A DNA stretch of 64,000 nucleotides from Dactylis glomerata (taxonomy: Eukaryota; Streptophyta; Magnoliopsida; Poales; Poaceae): positions 924,072 to 988,071 of the forward strand of contig QXEO01000143.1 of NCBI GenBank assembly GCA_007115705.1, given 5' to 3'. Positions 10,328 to 22,790 of this stretch are shown here, one piece after another. The position numbers and the translations under genes were made by a program. The first letter of the stretch is position 1, and each line of letters starts with the position of its first letter. Below the pieces are notes generated by a model, which made no database searches, was not told the DNA's origin, and saw nothing but the letters and a program-made list of their open reading frames with translations.

Positions 10328-12475
10328 CAGTTTCAAGCATCTAAAACAGAGCAACCGGCATGGAAACATGAGACTGGGAAGACCCACCTGAAATTGGGCA
10401 ATGGTGATCTCTGGAAAGATCGACAGCTTTGTGACTATCGCAAAGCTAATGGTCTGTGTTTCAAATGTGGTGCAAAGTTTGATCCCACTCATCAGTGTGC
10501 CAAGCAAACTACTCCTGAGTTGCATGCAATTCGGGAAGAAGAAAATACCGAGGTCCTTTATGATGAAGTTTTGCATCTCATTGAGCTCCAAGACATAGCA
10601 CAGGCCGAGCAGCTCAGCCTGTCCATTCATGCTATGAATGGTACTAATGGTGCAGAAACATTAAAGCTCCGAGCTCTTGTGGGTAATCAAGTATTGTTGA
10701 TATTGGTGGATTCTGGGAGCAGCACAAGTTTTATAAATGCCAATATGTTAGCTCGCATCGACTGTGCTGTCCAAGAGACTACAACCATACCTGTCAAACT
10801 TGCCAATGGGGAATACATGCAATGCAGCCAGATTGTGCCTGATCTCACCTGGTGGTGCCAAGGGAAGACTTTCACCACTTCCATGAGAGTGCTTGAATTA
10901 GGAGCTTATGATGCCATTTTGGGCATTGATTGGCTCAAGCTCCACAGCCCCATGGTGACCGATTGGGACAACCATTGCCTGGCATTTCAGCATATCAACA
11001 AGTTCATCAAACTGAGAGGAGTCCTAGCCCCACCTCTAACATCCACAACCGTCAGAGAATTATCTGTCGAGCAATTGATCAAGTGGTACAAGGGAAATGA
11101 GATTTGGGCTCTGGCAATTGTTAAACCTGGGGAGCAACCTCACCAATCTGTGGTGCCAAGTGAGATCTAGGAAGTGCTTACTCAGTTTGCTGATGTGTTT
11201 GCTGTCCCAACTAAGTTACCACCTGAGAGACAGTATGATCATACCATTCCTCTGAAACCTGAGGCAGTCCCTTTCAATAGCAGACCCTACAGATATTCTC
11301 CGGCCCACAAAGATGAAATTGAAAAACAGGTCAAGGAGATGCTTGAAGCTGGCATTATTGTACACAGTATGTCTCCTTATGCCTCTCCTGTCCTACTGGT
11401 TCAAAAGAAGGATGGCTCCTAGAGGTTTTGTGTCGATTACAGGAGGCTAAATGAGTTGACTATCAAGAACATGTTTCCCATGCCAATCATAGATGAGCTA
11501 CTTGATGAGTTGGCTGGAGCAAAGATTTTTTCCAAGCTTGATTTAAGAGCTGGATATCACCAGATCAGGATGCTTCCTGATGATGAGCACAAGACAACTT
11601 TCAAAACACATCAAGGCCTGTATCAGTTCAGAGTCATGCCCTTTGGGCTATGCAATGCACCTGCAACATTTCAATGTGTGATGAATGAAATTCTCAGTCC
11701 CTGCCTCCAAAGTTCAGTGTTGGTATTCATGGATGATATTTTAGTGTATAGTCCATCCTCCACTGCTCATGTTCAGCATTTGACACAGGTCCTTCAGCTA
11801 CTCAGGAAAAACCAGCTTTATGTGAAGGAGAGCAAATGTGCTTTTGCTTGTCACAGCCTTGAATACTTGGGACACATTATTTCAGCGGAGGGAGTGTCAA
11901 TAGATCCCAAGAAAACTGAAGCTATGGTGCAGTGGCCCACTCCCAGCAATGTCACTAAACTTAGGGGATTTTTAGGACTCACAGGTTATTACCGCAAGTT
12001 TGTGAAGCATTATGTCGTGATTGCTCGTCCTTTGACTAACCTTCTGAAGAAAAAGGCTTTCCATTGGACAGAGGAAGCTACAGCTGCATTTCTGGCTCTC
12101 AAATCTGCCATGACCTCCACGCCAGTGTTGCAGCTGCCCAACTTTCAAAAACAATTTTTTGTTGAGACTGATGCTTGTGATCTGGGTATTGGTGCTGTTC
12201 TCATGCAAGACCAACACCCACTTGCCTTTCTGAGCAAACCACTCAGCCCACTTCACCAACAGCTGCCCATATACGATAAAGAGTTTCTAGCTCTGTTGAT
12301 GGCTGTGGAGCGCTGGCGGCCCTATTTGCAAAGGGGCGAGTTCATCATTAAGACTGACCATCACAATCTATCTTACTTGGAAAATCAACAGCTTCAGTCA
12401 CCCTTACAGAAGAAGGCAATGGCCAGGTTAATGGGGCGCCAATTTCGCATTGTGTACCACAAGGGTACAGAGAAC
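10328..12475 (+). pseudogene. Element A zinc knuckle, protease, reverse transcriptase and RNase H (part)
   Basis: Same frame as gag, so one Gypsy polyprotein. A knuckle CFKCGAKFDPTHQC (about 10460-10500) precedes a retropepsin motif LVDSGSSTSF (about 10703). RT begins near 11174 with VLLVQKKDGS, CVDYRRLNE, FSKLDLRAGYHQIRM, MPFGLCNAPATFQ and the catalytic FMDDILVYS (about 11724-11750). RNase H begins near FVETDACDLGIGAVL (about 12160). TAG stops lie at 11168-11170 and 11420-11422; the second falls in the middle of RT block 1. Coding stops at 12475, where element B is inserted, and resumes in register at 41937. Confidence 0.9.
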
Positions 12476-13901
12476 TAATGTCTACACACGCTTCTGTTCT
12501 TGTAGACAGTGTTGGGCCTCCAAGTGCAGAGGTTTGTAGAGCAACAGCAAGTTTCCCTTAAGTGGATCACCCAAGGTTTATCGAACTCAGGGAGGAAGAG
12601 GTCAAAGCTATCCCACTCAAACTACCATGCAATTATGATACAGAAAGTCTCTTGTGTCCCCAACACACCCAATACACTTGTCAGATGTATAGGTGCACTA
12701 GTTCGGCGAAGAGATAGTGAAATACAAGTAGTAGTGATGATTATGAGTAGTAAATGTAATATGAAATAAGTATCGCTGCGAGCAAACATGTAACAAAACT
12801 GTAAGTAAACGGTGTGCAATGCTTGGAAACAAGGCCTAGGGATCATACTTTCACTAGTGGACACGCTCCCAACAAATATAACATAATTGAATCAACAGAT
12901 ACTGTCATCAATATTCAACTCAAAACAATTCTCCAATGGAAAACATACACTAATCATGCGTAGGGCTACGAAGCACTCCTCAAAGTCCATATGTACCCAT
13001 TGTCCCACACTATCACCGTGAACGCACTAGATGGTTCCAACAAACACCAACATTTCATAGAGACATTAACCAAAAAGGTACACATGATGCACACACTAGT
13101 CACCTTTACACCATGATACGAGGTATCTCCGGAGAGTATAATAATTAAGCATAGGAGTAGCATAATATCTGAATAATAACATCTACCAATTCAACTAGAT
13201 ACAAAGCTCACGATCACATAAAGATCACATCATGGGAGAGAGGTGAACCACATAGCTACCGGCAGAGCCCTCAGCCCCAGGGGAGAACTACTCCCTCCTC
13301 ATCATAGGAGACAGCAAGGTTGATGGAGATGGCGGTGAGGTCGATGGAGATGGTGGAGACGGCGATGGAGACCGATGGAGATGGCTCCGGGGGCACTTCC
13401 CCGTCCCGGTAGGGTGCTGGAACAGAGACTTATGTCCCCCGAAATTTGTTGATGGCGGTGGCAGAACTGCGGAACTCTTTCTGGAAATTTGCCGACTCCC
13501 CTGGGGTTTTCCATTCCGAGGCTTTATATAGGCGAAGGGGCGTCGTCAGGTGGCTGCCAGGGCCTCCTCACACATAGGGGGCGCGGCCAGGGCCTGGGCC
13601 GCGCCGCCCTGGTGTGTGGGGCCCTCGTGGCCCCACTCCGCCTCCTCTTCGGTTCTCTGGAAGTTTTCGGGGAAAATAAGACTTCTGGAACTTGTTTCGT
13701 CCAATTTCGAGAATATTTCCTGTGTAACTTTTCTGAAACACAAAAATAGTAGAAAACAGGGAACTGGCACTGTGCCGACTTGTTAATAGGTTAGTTCCGG
13801 AAAATGCATAAAAGTGCCATGAAGTGTAACGAAACATTAAGCAAATGGTGTAAAAATAAGCATGGAGCATCAAAAATTATAGATACATTGGAGACGTATC
13901 A
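12476..13901 (-). repeat. Element B 3' LTR
   Basis: 1426 bp ending GAGACGTATCA at 13901. Its outer end starts TA where TG is expected (TAATGTCTAC against TGATGTCTAC in the partner LTR). A GC palindrome lies at about 13564-13620. By eye it differs from the split partner LTR at roughly 55 positions (about 4%). Confidence 0.92.
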
Positions 13902-16900
13902 AGCATCCCCAAGCTTAACTCCTGCTCGTCCTCGAGTAGGTAAGTGATAAGAAAAGAAATAATTTTTGAGGTGACATGCACCTACACAATCTTGATCATA
14001 TAGGTAAAGCATTGAGTGCTGAGATCAAAGAACTTAAAACATGGGCATGAAAGACATAATCTTGATAATAGAAACTTAGCAACCATGTTATAACATGAAA
14101 ATGAACACAAACAAAAGATCATGAAAATGAAACAATGAAAGTCAAACGTGTGTTCAAATCATAAGGAAAAACATACAAATTGTTTTCAGCTTGTCCTTCA
14201 TGGAGAGCAAAACATAAATGCATAGGACACCTTCAAGTTTAAGAGGGCGACTATATACAAATAATTTAAGAACAAGTGAAACCAACAATATGAATCAATC
14301 AATGAAAACTTTGGGACAATGCATATTATACTAAGAATGACAACTATGCTCTCTTAATGGTGCATAAAGATAGAAGGTGGTGACTCAACATAAAAGTAAA
14401 AGAAAGGCCCTTCGCGGAGGGAAGCAGTGTTTGCAAGTTTTATAGACCTTCAAAAATTATGGTACTTACCGGCTTTGAGCTCTCATTGCCCCCATCATAA
14501 GCATCTTGAATGGTTAAAGTTAATGCGAGAACAATTATGATGCATATGCTTGACAAATCATAAGTTGAAAACCTCGTGTCCCGTGAATACGAGTACCCAA
14601 ACCTCATGCTACTTTACTTAGAGTCCCAAGCAAGGCTCTTGTCATTGTAAGTATATATGGATCATCGAGAACCGCCAACGGGGTACCTCCGTGCCCGATG
14701 ACATGAAACAAGCCCACATCAAAATGACAGGACAAGCAGACAATAAACACCTCGACATCTCTTATTTGCCATTTGTTTAGCTTTTTATTTTGAGATGCGT
14801 CATCGAATGTCCACTATGGGTATGCTGCAAATTTCCACCATGAATTATGCATGGCTTAGATTGGCGGCCCAGGTGTTTCCCTAACACATATACAAACTCC
14901 ATGATCCCCGCAAGATTCCCAATTCATTTCACACCGCGGACATCCATAAACAAAAGATCACAATATCAACTCAAATAAGAAGTGCAATGTTGAAAGCTTG
15001 CCCCATGACGGCATGGTTGGGCTAGTCTCCAACTTACAACTTGCAAGCATAACAACTCAACATAAGAGACCACAATGTCAAATTTTTAAGAACGAGAAAA
15101 ATAAAGTGTGCCTTCCGGTTCGTGAGAGCTTTACTGACCGAGTTTCGCATAACACTGGTAAGAGTTTAATTTGAAGAGTAAATAAAAGCAAGTCAAATGT
15201 ACTTTGGAATAGCAAATAGCTAATAGGTATGTATGGTGGACACAATGGCAAACTTGGTTTTTAGGAGTTGGATGCACGAGTAGAGCTTATACTCAGTACA
15301 AGGCGAGGGCTAGCAAAAGACTGGGAGCGACCAACTAAGAGAGCAATAACGGCCATAATCATGCAAAGCGACATTAAAAGAAGCATAAGATGGCATAAAA
15401 AGTCAAAAACTAAATGATCATAGAGGCTATTAGCGACTTTGTAAGAGTCTAACATGTGTGAGCATGCGCCAAGTCAACCCAAATAAAGCATCAAGGAGAA
15501 AACCAAAATAATGCTTCAAAACGATAAAAACAACGCATGATTCTTTTAAAGGCTCATTAAGCAATCTCAGTTATTTGAGACAAGTCATGCTACAGCAAAA
15601 CCACTAAGAATACTATCAAAAAGACATCAAGCACGACATGCAAAAGCCTAGGCCGCAGTCTACACAAGCCCCTTGTTGTACCACTTTTTTGCATGAAATT
15701 TTTCTCTTTTCCAACACCATTAAAACCTTTTTGAGGAAACTCTTTTGAGGAAAACTAACATATACCAGAGGTCCAAATACATCTTGATGCAAAGATAAAA
15801 TAAGATCTGAACAAAAATCAAGGCGAAAAAAATGCAAGCTAAACGCAGTAGCAGAAAAAGAGAACACTCGTTGAAACGATAAGAGTGAAAAACGGAGTGT
15901 TCTTGGCAAATTAAAAGTGAGTTCATCTCCTCCAAAAGAAACATGATGTGATCTAACCATTTATTGCAGCAAACAAAACAAAAGAAAATTGAAAGCAAAA
16001 ACAACTGACGCTCCAAGAAAAACACATAGTGCATAAAGCAATAAAAATATAGTGTCTTGAAAGATGACCTGATTTTTGCCGATGAAGAAGGGGGTGCCTC
16101 GGGGGCATCCTCAAGCTTTGACACTTGTACTTCTTGGGTGTTTCTTGAGGTGACATCCCCAAGATTGAGATTTTGTCCATTCTTCATCTCATCTCATCAT
16201 TCTCCAATCCCTACACTTGAAAACTTCCTTCATACAAAACTAAACACAATTCTATTAGCAACATCAGTGTAAGCATAACATTGAATCAACCCTTTTTGCT
16301 TCAGGTTTCAACCCAAAACCACCACATATAAAGTATATACTACTGTAGCAACTTCCCCAAAAGTTCCGTGATCAAAAGAACTAAAAAAGAAAGCGATAAA
16401 GCGGCAAACACAAATACTGGCAGAAATATGTCAAAACAGAACAGCTGAAAAAGGTCGAATTTTTGAGGGGTTTTCTGTTGCTCAAATCAAAAAGTGTTAA
16501 ACTAATGAAAGTTTGGATATAACCTGGGGCATATGCACAAGAAATTTCAGGTCCAAAAGATATACAGAGAATTTTCACGATTTTTTACGGTGCAGCACCG
16601 AAAACAGTTTCAGGACAGCAACATCCCCAAATCTTACCTCACTCAAATTAGAGGCTTCTCTTGGCACAACAACGAAATAAAAAAGATAAGGAGCGGTTAT
16701 TACAATAGTAATAACTTCCAAGACTCAAATAAAATAAAAAGTACTGAAAATAAAACAATGGGTTATCTCCCAAGAGTGCTTTTCTTTAACGCCTTTGAGC
16801 TAGGCGCAGTAATTTGCAAAGATGCTCATGTGGGCGCCATATAAGAGCTTGAGGCAAAGGCGCCATATAGAAACTTAAAGAAATAGAGAGCACCAAAAAG

Positions 16901-16960
16901 CAAATGAAAAAGACATTTAAATCTAAACCACTTCCTATGAAAAATAGTCTTGTAAAGAGA
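13902..16960 (-). other. Element B 3' internal non-coding region
   Basis: Begins AGCATCCCCAAGCTT, which on the minus strand is the purine-rich tract before the 3' LTR. Most of it aligns by eye with the same region of element C (34493-37080). The exception is about 14430-15235, where B has unrelated sequence in place of the segment C shares with F. No open frame with a recognisable domain is present, so this long tail is probably cis-acting or filler sequence of a gag-only element. Confidence 0.7.
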
Positions 16961-16964
16961 CAAG

Positions 16965-17703
16965 TCATGAAAGCGCAAAGCAAAAAAGCATAGGAAGGCA
17001 AAACAAGTACAACTTCAAGAATTGCAACATAAAGAGGGGAAACTCAATATTGTTGAGATCCATCAAACCATGTTTCCCTCTCTCATAATAACTTTCAGTA
17101 GCATCATGAATAAAATTAACAATATAACTATCACATAAAGCTTCCCTATCATGAGCCACATGCATAAAAGAATTAATACTCCTCACATGAACAATTGTAG
17201 TAGGAGCAGATTCAACAGAATAATTATTCTCATCACCATAATCATCAAAAACAGGAGGCATATTGTAATCATAAATAATTTTCTCCTCAAAAGTAGGTGA
17301 ACTGAAAATATTATACCCATCATCATAACCATCATAAACTAGAGGTTTAGTATCATCACAAGCTAGAGAACTACTATGTCGCAAAGCATATTCATCAAAC
17401 ATATTATCATAAGAAGGAACATGGATAGCACTAATGGTACAACAATTATTAACCTTAGAATTGGTACCAAAAATATTTTCAATATCAAAAGTAGAGTGCT
17501 TTTCCCAATCATGATCACTAACATAGGTAACAGGCATAGGAACATCATCCCAATCAGAATTATCATAATCTATAGCAGGATCATAACGCTTAGGGGAAGA
17601 TACCGTGTCCTCTCGCCTCTTACTCCTCTTCTTCTTCTTCATACTCTTCTTACTCTCTCCTTTAGGAGGGAGAGACTTGAAGGGCATCTTCTCCACATAT
17701 TCT
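16965..17703 (-). pseudogene. Element B gag, C-terminal part
   Basis: A minus-strand frame starting KMPFKSLPPKGESKKSMKKK continues the gag of B after the CACTA insertion. It matches the C-terminal third of the intact element C gag almost residue for residue (lysine-rich block, DYDNSDWDDVPMPV, HAVRSINSFMH-like repeats). The other part of this gene lies at 30418-31991. Its function is unknown beyond being the tail of a gag polyprotein. Confidence 0.85.
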
Positions 17704-17706
17704 TTA

Positions 17707-17925
17707 CACTAGTGGGGACGGGGCCTCCAGTCCCGGCCCGTAAGGGGCTTTAGTCCCGGTTTGCAAACCGGGACCCCAGCCGCGGGACTAAAGGCTGAAC
17801 CTTTAGTCCCGGCCCGCTTACCAGCCGGGACTGGAGGGTGTCCACGTGGGCACCTCGGAGCGAATCAGGGCCAGGACCTTTAGTCCCGGTTTGTAACACA
17901 GACCGGGACTAAAGGGCATCTGCAG
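17707..17925. repeat. Element D left subterminal repeats
   Basis: Several direct and inverted copies of CTTTAGTCCCGG and CCGGGACTAAAG, many arranged as short hairpins. In En/Spm-type elements such arrays bind the element's own DNA-binding protein and are needed for excision. Confidence 0.85.
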
Positions 17926-18164
17926 TTTTTTGTTTTTTGCTTTAGGGTTTTAGGGTTTAGGGGTTTTAGGTGTTCGGGGGATTAACGTGATGCCTCGTTT
18001 GGTGCCTTGGTGTTCGGGAATTAGTTTATGCATATATATAAGATTAACTTATCTTACAAGCGAGCATATATATACAATTATATGGAGATCAGAATTATCG
18101 GGACAAGAGCCCGTCTATTCGATTACATGGACCAACATCAGTAATGGCCCCTAGCTACACTAAA

Positions 18165-18825
18165 TCGTCCTTTGTCGTCTATAGCTTCTATCCTCAGAAA
18201 GGCCGCTAGCTCCTCTGCAACAGCAATCACGCGTTGCTCTGGTAGGTACTTCTCCCGCATGGCCGTGTACTATATAAGAAGAGGAGATGAATATGAATAT
18301 CAATCATGATAACAAAGAATGACGAGTAAAAATAGAGGTGTGAATGTTTATTGCTTACATCGTATCTGTAATCCTTGTGCTCAGAGGTAAATGTGCGAAT
18401 GGTCTCGCAAACATAGTATCCACATAGATGCGTCCCCCGTGGCTGCTGGTCGCACTTTACGAGAATAGAATATATATAATCAAAATAATAATCTAGCATT
18501 ACAAATGTATTGAAAATAGAAGTATATCATACTACTACTTACCTGAGCCGCTCTAAAGGTCAGCTTCTCATCCCGGATACCGGGAGTCACGCACTTGAAC
18601 CGCTTCCAAACCCTGCCCGACGAGGAAAATGATTTGCTAAGTTTTTCATTAATTGATATATCAGAAAATCATCGAAAGAGACCGATAGAGCGCAAGAATG
18701 ATTGAAATTACCCTTGGAGCATGTCCTGCAGGCTTTGGAACTGTTCCAAGGGTCTCGATAATGGGTCGAAGGCATCAACTCTTCCCTTATCAATTTGAAT
18801 GTCCAACAGAATCCAGTGGAAGTTG

Positions 18826-18862
<37 letters not shown>

Positions 18863-20479
18863 CAGTAACTTATCAATAACACTCATAAGTGAATGGACAC
18901 AACAGAGTAAGACTCTCACTTGAAGTTGTATGGAAACAGTATGTGGTCACAAAAATTTTGATCTGTTAGAAACCTTAGAAGGTTTTCCTCTGTCTCCTTG
19001 GGGTTATCAGTTAGCGTCTTTATATGTATTTTATCTGGGTCAATAAACCCAATATTTAGGATGTTCCTACTTTTACATTCCAGAATCTTAATTCTGCATA
19101 ATAGAGTACAAGTCAGAACGGAACAAGTTATATGTAGACAATGAATTGAAATAACTGATCAAGTTATATGTAGACAACGAATTAAAAAACTTACAGACAA
19201 TAGCAACTCATAAGCGATTTGTCGAGGGCGTCGGCATTGTACATCTGGAAGAGTTCATCAAAGTCGATATGGATGTCTTCGGGGCGGCCGTAGTACTCCC
19301 GTGGGACACGCGCCATGATCATCGTTCTCCCATTCTTTGATTCACTTAAGTACCATGTATGCAAGTAACGCATATTTGTTGGGAGATCATCCAACTTATC
19401 TTTGCTGACCAAAGGCGCTCCCATGACAAACTGTGGCTTAGGGGCTACCACAGCCTTGGGTAACCTGTCGTCTTGGGAAGCCAGAACGTCTTCAACCGGG
19501 ATACCCCATTTAGCCGCCCACTTCTTTGCTAATTCCAAATCTTGCCCCTGCACCAGAGAGGGAACATTCTCGGGTAACACCCTGAGGGGTGGGATCGACT
19601 GTTTGGCCTGTTGTCCAAGCTGAGGAACGTCTGATCTTTTTTTGCTTGTAGTTGAACTTGATTTGCTCCCACTTGCACTTGCACGTGATCTGCTCTTTTG
19701 CCCTTCCTTCTGCAATGTGCGTGTATAGTCGTCAGGCTTATGGTGTAAGTCATACTGTGATGGAAGGGTCATGAAGTATTTTGCATATGCTATTTGCTTC
19801 TCGGTGTATTCCGGGCGGGGCTCGGGTTCCTTCTTTTTCATCTGCGCCTCATAATGTTCCTTTGCTATCCTGGCGTTTTCCTCGTCGGTACGATCATAAG
19901 GTCTGATAGGAAGATTAGCATGAGGTACCTTTGGGAGGGGCGACAGTTTGCGCTTTGGGGAGCTCCATCGCTTAGAACTCATCGACGGAGCGTTCTTGCT
20001 GGCACGCTTCCGCTTAGTATCCTTAGCGGGGGGCGGCGGAGACGGCCGACCCAAGTCCGGCGGCGGTGATCGATCTGGACTCGTGCTGTGGTGGCCGTCG
20101 TCATGTGGAGGGCTTGGAGGTGATGGAGGTGTAGGTGACCTGCGACGACTCGGAGGCGGTGTTGTCCTTGGGGCCGAGCCTGGAAGCTTGATGTAGTTCT
20201 TGTCCCATAGGATGACTCCACCCAGTACTTCTCCGAGTGTCCTCTCATCTTCGGGTCCAGCCATGTCGAGCTCCATATCATGAAACCCCGCCATGATTTC
20301 ATCCACCCCGACTTTAGCAAAGCCAGCTGGAATCTCACGGCCATGCCAGCGTGCATCAGGGCCAGAAGGTAAAGCTTGTCCGACGGCCACCTTCATGGAT
20401 ATGTTCTTGAATTTCTGATGGAGTTCACATGATGTTGACTCCTTGATTCCATCCACGGGGTAGCCGGGACCGCCCTCTA
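18165..20479 (-). repeat. Tandem duplication in element D, copy 1
   Basis: A 2315-bp segment repeated head to tail at 20480-22790 with only a few substitutions and a shorter TA run. It contains the 3' part of exon 2 and all C48 exons. Copy 1 keeps the original 3' end: last exon 18138-18269 with stop TGA at 18138-18140, and the catalytic-cysteine exon 18359-18454. Its open frame 19191-20618 is a fusion across the junction and has no proper start. Confidence 0.93.
18828..18858. repeat. TA dinucleotide tract
   Basis: An alternating AT run inside an intron of the element D second gene. The equivalent tract in the duplicate (about 21144-21168) is 6 bp shorter and accounts for most of the length difference between the copies. 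Confidence 0.9.
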
Positions 20480-22790
20480 TCGTCCTTTGTCGTCTATAGC
20501 TTCTATCCTCAGAAAGGCCGCTAGCTCCTCTGCAACAGCAATCACGCGTTGCTCTGGTAGGTACTTCTCCCGCATGGCCGTGTACTATATAAGAAGAGGA
20601 GATGAATATGAATATCAATCATGATAACAAAGAATGACGAGTAAAAATAGAGGTGTGAATGTTTATTGCTTACATCGTATCTGTAATCCTTGTGCTCAGA
20701 GGTAAACGTGCGAATGGTCTCGCAAACATAGTATCCACATAGATGCGTCCCCCGTGGCTGCTGGTCGCACTTTACGAGAATAGAATATATATAATCAAAA
20801 TAATAATCTAGCATTACAAATGTATTGAAAATAGAAGTATATCATACTACTACTTACCTGAGCCGCTCTAAAGGTTAGCTTCTCATCCCGGATACCGGGA
20901 GTCACGCACTTGAACCGCTTCCAAACCCTGCCCGACGAGGAAAATGATTTGCTAAGTTTTTCATTAATTGATATATCAGAAAATCATCGAAAGAGACCGA
21001 TAGAGCGCAAGAATGATTGAAATTACCCTTGGAGCATGTCCTGCAGGCTTTGGAACTGTTCCAAGGGTCTCGATAATGGGTCGAAGGCATCAACTCTTCC
21101 CTTATCAATTTGAATGTCCAACAGAATCCAGTGGAAGTTGCACATATATATATATATATATATATATGTGTCAGTAACTTATCAATAACACTCATAAGTG
21201 AATGGACACAACAGAGTAAGACTCTCACTTGAAGTTGTATGGAAACAGTATGTGGTCACAAAAATTTTGATCTGTTAGAAACCTTAGAAGGTTTTTCTCT
21301 GTCTCCTTGGGGTTATCAGTTAGCGTCTTTATATGTATTTTATCTGGGTCAATAAACCCAATATTTAGGATGTTCCTACTTTTACATTCCAGAATCTTAA
21401 TTCTGCATAATAGAGTACAAGTCAGAACGGAACAAGTTATATGTAGACAATGAATTGAAATAACTGATCAAGTTATATGTAGACAACGAATTAAAAAACT
21501 TACAGACAATAGCAACTCATAAGCGATTTGTCGAGGGCGTCGGCATTGTACATCTGGAAGAGTTCATCAAAGTCGATATGGATGTCTTCGGGGCGGCCGT
21601 AGTACTCCCGTGGGACACGCGCCACGATCATCGTTCTCCCATTCTTTGATTCACTTAAGTACCATGTATGCAAGTAACGCATATTTGTTGGGAGATCATC
21701 CAACTTATCTTTGCTGACCAAAGGCGCTCCCATGACAAACTGTGGCTTAGGGGCTACCACAGCCTTGGGTAACCTGTCGTCTTGGGAAGCCAGAACGTCT
21801 TCAACCGGGATACCCCATTCAGCCGCCCACTTCTTTGCTAATTCCAAATCTTGCCCCTGCACCAGAGAGGGAACATTCTCGGGTAACACCCTGAGGGGTG
21901 GGATCGACTGTTTGGCCTGTTGTCCAAGCTGAGGAACGTCTGATCTTTTTTTGCTTGTAGTTGAACTTGATTTGCTCCCACTTGCACTTGCACGTGATCT
22001 GCTCTTTTGCCCTTCCTTCTGCAATGTGCGTGTATAGTCGTCAGGCTTATGGTGTAAGTCATACTGTGATGGAAGGGTCATGAAGTATTTTGCATATGCT
22101 ATTTGCTTCTCGGTGTATTCCGGGCGGGGCTCGGGTTCCTTCTTTTTCATCTGCGCCTCATAATGTTCCTTTGCTATCCTGGCGTTTTCCTCGTCGGTAC
22201 GATCATAAGGTCTGATAGGAAGATTAGCATGAGGTACCTTTGGGAGGGGCGACAGTTTGCGCTTTGGGGAGCTCCGTCGCTTAGAACTCATCGACGGAGC
22301 GTTCTTGCTGGCACGCTTCCGCTTAGTATCCTTAGCGGGGGGCGGCGGAGACGGCCGACCCAAGTCCGGCGGCGGTGATCGATCTGGACTCGTGTTGTGG
22401 TGGCCGTCGTCATGTGGAGGGCTTGGAGGTGATGGAGTTGTAGGTGACCTGCGACGACTCGGAGGCGGTGTTGTCCTTGGGGCCGAGCCTGGAAGCTTGA
22501 TGTAGTTCTTGTCCCATAGGATGACTCCACCCAGTACTTCTCCGAGTGTCCTCTCATCTTCGGGTCCAGCCATGTCGAGCTCCATATCATGAAACCCCGC
22601 CATGATTTCATCCACCCCGACTTTAGCAAAGCCAGCTGGAATCTCACGGCCATGCCAGCGTGCATCAGGGCCAGAAGGTAAAGCTTGTCCGACGGCCACC
22701 TTCATGGATATGTTCTTGAATTTCTGATGGAGTTCACATGATGTTGACTCCTTGATTCCATCCACGGGGTAGCCGGGACCGCCCTCTATC
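20480..22790 (-). repeat. Tandem duplication in element D, copy 2
   Basis: About 2311 bp, nearly identical to copy 1. Because transcription is on the minus strand, this copy is joined to the N-terminal exons. Its last C48 exon runs into the junction, where a TAG at 20477-20479 ends it directly after IDDKGR, removing only the final eight residues seen in copy 1. Confidence 0.93.

Noticed and set aside
18227..18919. Separate small proteins on the minus strand (90 and 110 codons)
   Set aside because: They are exon plus intron read-through of the C48 gene; the real exon with the cysteine motif is 18359-18454. The identical pair at 20542-21228 is the duplicate.
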